A DNA stretch of 64,000 nt from Isoperla grammatica (Eukaryota > Arthropoda > Insecta > Plecoptera > Perlodidae). Under the pieces are notes generated by a model. That model was not told where the DNA came from, searched no databases, and saw only the letters and a program-made list of their open reading frames with translations. Each line of letters begins with the position of its first letter. The stretch's first letter is position 1. Positions 56,562 through 64,000 of this stretch are shown here, piece after piece. The position numbers and the translations under genes are program-made. The stretch is taken from assembly GCA_945910005.1 (NCBI GenBank), contig OX246747.1, positions 4,326,670 through 4,390,669 of the forward strand. Direction: 5' to 3'.

Positions 56562-56860
56562 TACCTGTATATCAGTCAGTAGTGTCAATGGTCAATTTTA
56601 TCGTCTCTTTACCCGTTCCGATCTTTCCCATTATGTGCAAATAGTGCATCATTGCTAGTCCCTGGCGTCAACGTTTCAAATCGATAGTGCGATTTCAAGT
56701 GTACATTGGTTAGTATATAATTCTATGAGGGGGTACTACATATTCCTCAAATATTTTCTTGGTCGTCGTGGTACAAATGTAGTTATAGGCTTGAGATCTT
56801 TAAATGACAAACAAGGTATTAAGCTAAGTGAAATTTCTTGCATTAATAATAACCTTTAAT
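56562..56860 (+). repeat. Orphan B-downstream intron copy without its exon
   Basis: gtacctgtatatcagtcagt to cttggtcgtcgtggtac equals the introns after B1-B4 from 5-9 nt downstream of the donor. It then continues with acaaacaaggtatt and aagtgaaatttcttgcat, as at 53,369. No B exon or donor precedes it. Confidence 0.75.
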
Positions 56861-57560
56861 AATAATAATTTAATAATCTTTAATTAATAACCTTAATTCT
56901 ATAACTTTATTGTTTACCGGTATATTATATTATATTACAAATTACAAAAGTTTAGTCTATAAGCAGCGTAATTTTGTAAACAAAATGCCTGATTTGTACA
57001 CCGCACCTTTTTTAAACTTGTATTTTTACACCGTCTTTAACATCATTCTACTAACTTCCCCCAATACATTTAGTTCTAGCTACAATTGTATAAATTGTAT
57101 TATCACACAATTTTCCTTTCAAGTATGCCTATTGTCGCCATCTGACAAAATTAATATTGAACATTTTTTTTGTAAATGGCCTTCACTCAAGTCTCCATGA
57201 CTTTGCAGGCTTCTCCAACTTTGTATAAATAGCCACTTTTTAGTAACATGTATGTATTCTGTGTTGAGAATAAAATTGTCTGAAATCTGAATCTGAATCT
57301 TAATTTAATTGAATATTCACCGTTTGTAACAATTATACTGATAAGCCATGAATCTACCTACATACCGTCAACTTTATACCTGGTACTGTGACTTTGTGGT
57401 AGATGTCAAAAGTAAATATGCTTCATACATATATGCTTGGTATAATATATGTTTCATACCTATTAGTTTTGTAATATAAACCTGAACCACCACGAACACT
57501 TGTTTATTGGTTCAAGTATTTTCCATTGTATGAAAACACATATTATTGTACATCAAACAT
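56861..57560 (+). repeat. AT-rich region with LINE-like 3' tail
   Basis: aataaaattgtctgaaatctgaatctgaatctt at 57,267-57,301 looks like a CR1/L2-type 3' tail with its short tandem repeat. The 96-codon open frame at 56,910-57,200 is not recognised and is probably LINE 3' UTR. Nothing else. Confidence 0.4.
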
Positions 57561-57585
57561 GTAAAAAAAAAAAAAGGAAATAAAA

Positions 57586-57589
<4 letters not shown>

Positions 57590-57661
<72 letters not shown>

Positions 57662-57677
57662 TAATAATAATAATAAC
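57590..57677 (+). repeat. (AAT)n microsatellite
   Basis: About 85 bp of AAT repeat directly upstream of the R4-like LINE fragment. Confidence 0.95.
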
Positions 57678-57689
57678 CCGGTAACGATA

Positions 57690-58675
57690 ACATTCAAAAT
57701 TTTTGGTACAAGAAGTTTTCAAACATGCACACCCAGATTGCTAAATGTCTTAATGAATTTATATTAGGAGACAAGGATTTACCAGATTTCTTTACTGAAG
57801 GAATAACATTTCTTAAACCAAAAGATAATGACACCAAAAATCCAAGTAAATATAGACCAATTACATGCTTACGTACTATTTACAAAATCTTGACATCGTG
57901 CATAACAAATAAAATATATAGTCACTGCGAAGAACACAATATATTAGCTGAAGAACAAAAGGGATTCGTAAATTGTCGCAAGGGTGTAAGGAACAATTAA
58001 TTATCGATTCTGTTTTAATGAACCAAGCTTTCAACAAGAAGAGAAACATTCACGTTAGCTATATTGATTACAAGAAAGCGTATGATTCGTCACCACATTC
58101 GTGGCTAATACAGATACTGGAAATTTATAAAGTAAACCCATTGATAGTAAATTTTTTGCGGACAGCGATGGCGAGTTGGAAAACAACATTAAAGTTAAAC
58201 GTAGGCAAAGAGCAGATATGTACTGACCCAGTTAACATCCGACGAGGTATTTTTCAAGGTGACTCGTTTAGTGCGTTATGGTTTTGTCTTTCATTAAATC
58301 CATTATCTCATATACTAAACAAATCTACACATGGTTTCAAGATAAAGGACGGTAATACGGTTTGCCACACACTTTCACATCTATTCTACATGGACGATCT
58401 CAAGCTATATGCTTTAAATGCGACACACATGACGAATCTTCTTAACTCAACGTTAGAATTCAGTAGAGATATATGTATGGATTTTGGAATTGATAAATGT
58501 AAGTCACTTCATGTCATCAAAGGAAAGATTACGAAATAAGAAGAGTTTGAAATTGACGAAGACAACCGGATTGGAGTAATGGACGAAGAAGATGTATACA
58601 AATATCTAGGATTTGCGCAGGCTAAACGAATTGATCATAAACTGATGAAAAGTAAAGTAAACTAAAAGTAAAGTA
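57690..58675 (+). pseudogene. R4/Dong-like LINE reverse transcriptase fragment
   Basis: 57,725-57,985 reads DFFTEGITFLKPKD, KYRPITCLRTIYKILTSC and NILAEEQKGF. A frame change near 57,980 follows, then CKEQLIIDSVLMNQAF, YIDYKKAYDSSPHSW, RRGIFQGDSFSALWF and FYMDDLKLYAL to the stop at 58,537-58,539. The thumb continues in another frame (DVYKYLGFAQA). EQKGC....KEQL, IDYKKAYD, QGDS and MDDLKLY are the signature of LINEs with a restriction-like endonuclease (R4, Dong, Rex6 group). The 5' part and endonuclease are missing. Confidence 0.8.
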
Positions 58676-58689
58676 AACTGAGAAGATAA

Positions 58690-60294
58690 AACGATCAACC
58701 TTAGATGACAAGACCAGATCAGGACTTCTACCTTCAAATTCATGTACGCCTAGAATGTATGGTTTGCCGAAGGTGCATAAGGCGGGCTTTCTACTGCGGC
58801 CAATAGTAAGTACTATAGGGGCCCCGTCATATAAGGTGGCAAAGTTTTTATCTAGACAATTACAACCCTGGGTTTCTGAGGCTGCCTCGTATATTAAGGA
58901 CTCCCACCACTTTGTTCAAATTATTAGAAACATCCGTTTGAATGCAGAGGATATTATGGTGAGTTTTGACGTGACGTCACTATTTACCAATATTCCTATT
59001 GCGGAGGCCATTGCCGTGATTAATGATAAATGCCCTGGAAATATTGCTTCTCTAGTAGAGACTGTGTTAAATATGTCTTATTTTATGTTTGACGGACAAT
59101 ATTACAAACAAATAGAGGGCACCCCAATGGGATCGCCGGTTTCCCCATTAGTGGCTAATCTGTTCATGGAACGCTTTGAAGTGATGCCTTGAACGGTGCG
59201 AGACTAACACCATCTCATTTTTCCGATATATGGACGATACCTTCGCTATTTGGCCCCATGGTAGACAAGAACTTGAGGAGTTTTTAGTGTATTTAAACAG
59301 TCTCAGTGAAAGTATAAAATTTACTATGGAAGTTGAGGTTGGGGGAAAGCTTCCGTTCCTAGATGTTTTGGTGACTAGGCAAGGAGATGGGAGTTTAGGA
59401 CACTCCGTTTATAGAAAAGCTACCCACACGGGTCGTTATTTAAATGCTGCTTCTCACCACCATCCGTCTCAAAAACGCGCTGTGATTAATACTCTAGCAT
59501 GTAGAGCACATAGGATTTCTGACTACGAGCATGTAGAGGAAGAGGGTCTCATGCTCCGAGAAATGTTAACACAGAATGGCTATAACAGTAGAGACATTTC
59601 CAATGCATGGAGAAAAAGACTGTGTACCAGCCATGCCACTAGCGACAAGTGATTTGAGTCGGACAGCAACGAGGATGCCTCTTGCCTTCTTGCTATATGT
59701 AGAGAACACCACTGATCGTATTGCTAGATTATTAAAGAAGCACAATATAAAAACAATCTTTAATACTGACAGGAAGCTAAGTACCCTATTTAACTCAGCA
59801 AAAGACAAACCCCCTCCCTTACGTGTACCAGGCGTGTATCAAATACCGTGTGGGACGTGTGATAAGGTTTATATACGACAGACAGGACGAAAAATCTCAA
59901 CAAGAGTAAAAGAACATAGAAGCCATGCACGTTTAGGACATGTTGAGAAGTCAGCCATTGCAGAGCATAGTGTTGACAAAATTAATGTCACATTATAGAT
60001 TTTGACAATACGCGCGTCCTGGCTACCAGTAAAGACTACCGCCCCCGCCTGGTACGAGAGGCTATTGAAATTGAAATGCAACCTGATAATTTCAATAGGG
60101 AGGACGGGTTAAAGCTGAGTAGGGCGTGGCAGCCTACGTTGCAGCGCTTGAAACTCGCGCGGGCGGAACATGCGAAGCACATCGCCAAGGTTCGAGAACA
60201 AGCTAGCGCGCACGCGCGGGATGTTCGCGCGTCGGAGATTGCACGGCGGTGTGAGGCACAGTCGCTGGGTAGAGCTAATCGTTCTTATTATTAG
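58690..60294 (+). pseudogene. Penelope-like retroelement (RT plus GIY-YIG)
   Basis: 58,755-59,192: MYGLPKVHKAGFLLRPIVST, MVSFDVTSLFTNIPI and GTPMGSPVSPLVANLFME. After a frame change: YMDDTFAIW (59,230), KLPFLDVLVTR and YRKATHTGRYLN. After another: GVYQIPCGTCDKVYIRQTGR and STRVKEH (59,842-59,930), the GIY-YIG endonuclease, with Arg in place of the usual Gly of YIG. After a third: REAIEIEMQPDNFNREDGLK (60,055-60,110) and a basic C-terminus to the stop at 60,292-60,294. The set RT + GIY-YIG is diagnostic for Penelope-like elements. Three frame changes make it inactive. Confidence 0.88.
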
Positions 60295-60391
60295 TTCCAT
60301 GTTGTATTATATTCTACTGTCACTTTTATTTTGTTCATCTTACTGTTATTCTGTATAACCCACAGTTAAGCCTTATGGCTTTGTGGAACAA
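60295..60391 (+). other. Retroelement 3' UTR with polyadenylation-like end
   Basis: Contains acccacagttaagccttatg, related to 30,639-30,655, and an aataaattaaataaa end. Probably the 3' end of a retroelement. Confidence 0.4.
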
Positions 60392-60600
60392 GTTAAATAA
60401 ATTAAATAAATTCACATTTAGGGTCTACCCACTCAGTAACGAAACTGATTTGCAGTGGGGGACTTCAATTTAAAGCGACTAAACCAACCGTGCAGGCTCC
60501 GAGCACCATCGGCGAGTGAGCGATAACCAATCAAAGATCGATATTTCAAATACAAAACATATGAATCAGTGATTGGATAGAGCGAACACCTGCGGACAGA
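60392..60600 (+). repeat. Unclassified interspersed repeat (copy 2)
   Basis: Direct match to 43,139-43,346. Confidence 0.6.
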
Positions 60601-61232
60601 GTCATCTGTACTTTTCATTTTGTATTCTAATAATAAAGATTTGTGCGATTGTAAAAAAAAATGTTATTATTAATATTATTATTTATTATTATATTATGAT
60701 TGTATTGTGTATTACTGTTCTGCATGTCTATTTGCTTGCTGCTCGAGTGAGGATGGTCGCTGGATATTGTCATGAAGCGAGATCACGCCAGCAGCTGGTT
60801 CCGAGGCTTCCGGTGAGGATTCCGATCTGATTCGACTGGAACGGCTTTCAAATACAAATTCAAATATTTATTTTATTTTATTACATTTTACACAATTTAC
60901 AATTACGTGTACACAGAACATTTAAGATTAGGTTATGTGTTATGTGTAAGAAAAGCCAAACTAAGACACTGTCTTGTGTTTGGGCTGTGTTAAGAAAATA
61001 GCTTGTTGCCACATGGCCGCCAATTAGGTAATAGTTACTACAGTTACTATTTAAATTTAAATTCAAGGTAGTAAATATTAACAATAAATAACGAAATACA
61101 ATAAAATAAAATGTAGGAAGAAATACAGGTAACTTTTGTGAATAACAAGACTAATTAAATAGGAGGTTGTGTGAAACAATTCCCCGGACCTAAAAACACA
61201 TAATTTTATAACTCAATGATTGTCATGTACAA
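60601..61232. other. AT-rich region with a minus-strand LINE-like tail
   Basis: caaatacaaattcaaatatt at 60,850 resembles a reversed LINE 3' terminal repeat. catggccgccaatt is at 61,012. No gene is recognised. Confidence 0.4.
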
Positions 61233-61531
61233 TGATTGATTGATTAATGGGGCTTAACGTCTCATATTTTCGCAACTATGGCCAATCGAGAAGATGAGCG
61301 GATGATAATGAAGATTAGAAAGATGATGATGAAGAATAAAGCCACATCCGAATCAGGTCCATTGTACGTCGCGTGGGTCGTCATACGGGAGTCCAGCAAG
61401 GGAGGGCAGGGCCAAATGGGAGGAGAAATCTTCTGTGGGACAGTGGGGGGGGGGGGAAGGGTCTCCTTTTGTCGCCTCTTACGACTAGCAGAGTCACTCT
61501 GGGCCTATTCTACCCCGGGCCGAGACGGGTC
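61233..61531 (+). mobile_element. Composite retroposon, type II tail (copy 7)
   Basis: The head is the same as in type I (tgattgattgattaatgg, ttaacgtctcatattt). After a G-run the sequence changes to tttgtcgcctcttacgacta, gcagagtcactctgggccta and ttctaccccgggcc. Target duplication tgtcatgtacaa at 61,221-61,232 and 61,532-61,543. Confidence 0.87.
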
Positions 61532-61996
61532 TGTCATGTACAACATGAGAGCATGAGTTGTACCCTATTTCACTATTTAAGATTATTGCTCAACTTTAAA
61601 TACTACAACTGTTAATTATGGTAGGAACTTTGCATGATATATGCACCTAATTCTTAAAATTAAATTCTTAAATTATGTGAGGAATTTTTATGGGTCAATG
61701 AATTTGTGAGACTGATCTGTGGTGGGTGACCTCGGGTAGGTAAAGGCAATGGCCTAAATTCAAAATGTACTTTGTTTTTTTAATTTTTTAATGAAAGCAC
61801 AGTAGTTAATAATTTCAAGTACTGTAATATTAACATTAACCAAACTATGTATCAATAAATTCTGCTTCAAGTTGAAGCCTGAATTTTTGTAAAGAACAAA
61901 GCTTATATGCCTAGTGCCATGGGCCACAAACCCTATTGTTCTTACTTCCTAATGTAGGGATCTTCCTTGCTCTCTTACAATACGACAATAGCCACG
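61532..61996 (+). other. No feature recognised
   Basis: AT-rich sequence with no repeat or coding region that I can support. Confidence 0.4.
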
Positions 61997-62188
61997 ATGG
62001 CGGTTAGTGGCGGTAGCTCTGTGTCTGTGCTCCGGTTGTTATTATTATTTATCCAAGTTTTTCGAGTGTGTGTTGCACGGGTTGATCGTGAAGTGAACGG
62101 TAGTGTGGTGAAGGAAAGAGTGTTCAGTGGTTCTACTCTGGTAGAGCTTATGGTAGTCCATAATGTGCAAATTAGTTTGTTAAGTTAG
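61997..62188 (+). CDS. Short ORF with signal-peptide-like start (uncertain)
   Basis: A 63-codon ORF. The ATG at 61,997 is in good context (A at -3, G at +4). The N-terminus VSVLRLLLLFIQVFRVCVAR is a basic-hydrophobic stretch like a signal peptide. Possible donors (ctg|gtagag near 62,146, atg|gtagtc near 62,155) are phase 0, which does not fit the phase-1 Ig exons. It could be the first exon of another gene or chance. Confidence 0.25.
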   Translation: MAVSGGSSVSVLRLLLLFIQVFRVCVARVDREVNGSVVKERVFSGSTLVELMVVHNVQISLLS

Positions 62189-62313
62189 TTGGTTTATTAT
62201 ATATACATATTATACAACGCACATGATGCTACATTGTTAGCTGTCATTCGTGACCTAGAAAACCAGCCCAAAGACGCGGCCGCAGACACCGACAACAAAT
62301 TTATTATTATTTC

Positions 62314-62560
62314 AGGAGGTGTTGTACCACCGAGGGAAGAATGACACGTACTGGCGGGCTATGGTTCCATCAGGGGATCAAGCCCAAGTCATTAAAGCCG
62401 TTCATGAGAGCTTTGGTCACGTAGGGTCCTACAAAATGTACAATCTTCTGTCAGAATACTTATACTGGCGTAACATGCGTCGCACAATCGTTCGCGTGAC
62501 GCGCATGTGTGACGTATGCCAACGAGCTAAACCCACCAACCAAGCATTGTCTTGTAAGAG
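62314..62560 (+). pseudogene. Gypsy-type integrase zinc-binding fragment
   Basis: Encodes EVLYHRGKNDTYWRAMVPSG, then VHESFGHVGSYKMYNLLSEY and MCDVCQRAK. This is the H2C2 zinc-binding domain of LTR-retrotransposon integrases (H...H at HESFGH, C..C at CDVC). It is preceded by a possible acceptor tattatttcag (62,313) and followed by a possible donor tgtaagag. The catalytic core is absent. It probably belongs with the LTR-like sequence at 62,966-63,176. Confidence 0.8.
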
Positions 62561-62965
62561 GTGGACTATATTAATTGTACGTTTGAATGAGGTATATTGC
62601 ACCTGGTTATTTTACTTTGTATTGTGTCCCATACATGACACGTTACATGTACTGTAGTTCATTAGTCATATTATAATGGTAGTTTGTTTAGCGATATATA
62701 GTGTTTCCTGTCGTGCATCATATTATTAAATCCTAGATGTTATTGTCACACCATCTATAATGAATAATTATGTATGATGAGTAAAATATTATGTATATGT
62801 ATCACAGTTATTATTTACGGTGTTTCTTGTTTTTGGTTGATGCGCATAAGTTTAAGATATTGAGTTCTTTGGTGTTGATGTAAAGATTTTAGTTGAACGC
62901 ATAATTGTAATTTGTGTGTAATTTGGACCTGTCTTTGGTACAACTAAAATCTAGCCGGGGGGTAT
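62561..62965 (+). other. Decayed gypsy interior and polypurine tract
   Basis: No frame is kept. The end ctagccggggggtat, just before the LTR-like start, could be the polypurine tract for plus-strand priming. Confidence 0.45.
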
Positions 62966-63176
62966 TGTGACATCCCATTGGTCAGTGTCACCTTGCCTTA
63001 CAGCGGTGCCGCTAGAGAGCGGACAAGACACCGTGGGTGCCCGGTGGGGGTTGGAGGAGCCCACGGCCACGGGGGAAGGGCAGTGAGTGGTGGGCAGCCT
63101 ACGGGTTCGGTCCTCTGTGTTGTTGTAAGGTTATTTACATCTGTGTGAACACCAATAAAGAACTATAAGTCTACCA
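62966..63176 (+). repeat. Candidate 3' LTR of gypsy element
   Basis: Begins TGTGACATCC after a purine-rich run and ends ...CTACCA, so it has the TG...CA borders of an LTR. It is about 211 bp and has AATAAA at 63,154. A matching 5' LTR is not seen in the window. Confidence 0.5.
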
Positions 63177-63320
63177 AGTTTCTATCCCGATAGGCCTGAG
63201 TAGTTACAACCCTTAAAAAAACATTTTTTAAGCTGAAAATTGTAACGAATTGATTGCCTTTCCATGGTCTACTCGCAATACAAATCGCACGCTGCATCCA
63301 GCATTGTCTCAGAGCTTCAG

Positions 63321-63622
63321 GGAAGAATAGGCCCAGAGTGACTCTGCTAGTCGTAAAAGGCGATGAAAAAACCCTGCCCCTTCCCCCCCACTGCCCCACT
63401 GAATATTTCTCCTCCCACTTGGCCCTGCCCACCCTTGCTGGACTCCCGTATGACGACCCACGCGACGTACTATGGATCTGATTCGGATGTGGCTTTATTC
63501 TTCATCATCGTCTCATCTTCATTATCACCTTCTCATCTTCATTATCACCCGCTCATCGTCTCGATTAGCCATTGTTTCACAAATATGAGACGTTAAGCCC
63601 TATTAATCAATCAATCAATCAA
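63321..63622 (-). mobile_element. Composite retroposon, type II tail (copy 8)
   Basis: Reversed copy with the type II tail (ggaagaataggcccagagtg, actctgctagtcgtaaaagg). Target duplication tcagagcttcag at 63,309-63,320 and 63,623-63,634. Confidence 0.88.
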
Positions 63623-63634
63623 TCAGAGCTTCAG

Positions 63635-64000
63635 AGCTTGGTAAGTAACAAGAGTGGTAGAGGAGGTGTGGGGGGGGGGGGGGGGGTAAGTAAATTCCTG
63701 GAATTTGAAATAATTGAACCAAAACTAACGCAATAATTCAATTCAAATAAACTATCAGAAGATAGTCTGAGAAGGCAAGACTACATAGACCGCACGCGTT
63801 CCGCTCGGCGCCTGGCTTGGGCAACGCCGAGCGCGGCAAGAGAGCGTAGTGCGCCTCTTCACAAATTCATATCTCGAGACTTATTCTAGATAGAGACTTA
63901 AATTTGAAAGCTTTCTTTTTTAAATAAAGCTATCAAAAACGTTTATATAAAGAACTTTTTCAGTTAGTACGCTTCTATAAAAGTTATAAGCTTAACATTC
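63635..64000 (+). other. No feature recognised at right edge
   Basis: A G-run at 63,671-63,686 and a GC-rich block at 63,795-63,850 are the only marks. No gene is supported. Confidence 0.4.

Overview
This window is animal DNA, very probably a protostome invertebrate (mollusc- or arthropod-like), and not bacterial. It has spliced exons with AG/GTGAGT borders, long (ATT)n and (CA)n microsatellites, at least six kinds of retroelement, PIF/Harbinger- and hAT-type DNA elements, and large tandem arrays. I cannot name the species. There is no operon, rRNA or convincing functional tRNA gene.

The host-gene content is a series of nine exons, all on the + strand. Each encodes one immunoglobulin-like domain and every one is phase 1 at both ends. 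There are three types: A (110 codons, six Cys), B (113 codons, classic C-W-C Ig core) and D (117 codons, four Cys). They run A1-B1-B2-D1 (4.3-25.0 kb), A2-B3-D2 (27.3-35.2 kb), A3-B4 (37.3-45.1 kb). The flanking introns are duplicated along with the exons, so the locus grew by repeated duplication of an A-B-D unit of at least 8 kb. Because all exons are phase 1-1, any subset can be spliced together in frame. The product could be one long multi-Ig protein, a set of paralogous three-Ig genes, or a family of alternative cassettes; the window shows no certain signal-peptide, transmembrane or terminal exon that would decide. B4 has a one-base insertion and is broken. B2 is an extra copy with nearly all of its upstream intron lost. 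A third D exon is missing where expected.

Region by region: 0-1.65 kb, end of a DNA transposon with CCGCCATCTTGAAT subterminal repeats. 1.65-4.3 kb, intron with a truncated LINE, itself hit by a composite retroposon. 4.3-8.6 kb, A1, Harbinger remnants, B1. 8.8-10.4 kb, microsatellites and a 665-bp palindrome. 10.4-24.3 kb, B2, then an almost intact minus-strand I-type LINE and a Tx1/L1-type LINE followed by a truncated sister copy. 24.3-27.0 kb, a giant (CA)n tract, D1, SINE, unknown repeat. 27.0-35.6 kb, second unit. 35.6-37.0 kb, recombinant retroposon at the unit 2/3 border. 37.0-45.1 kb, third unit, carrying a 2.8-kb DNA transposon with very long terminal inverted repeats. 45.2-53.2 kb, an 8-kb insertion bordered by arrays of a CGAAAGTGCAA-like iteron. 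53.4-56.3 kb, a 23-bp satellite full of TGACGTCA palindromes. 56.5-64 kb, an orphan piece of B intron, R4-like and Penelope-like retroelement remnants, and a gypsy remnant.

The most interesting material is the expandable Ig-exon array with CA-repeat tracts directly upstream of both D exons, the DNA transposon encoding an EQNN-motif protein with ATGGCCGCC subterminal repeats, the iteron-bordered 8-kb insertion, the CRE-palindrome satellite, and a composite retroposon with one head and two alternative tails. All calls rest on reading the sequence and on remembered family motifs; no database search was run.
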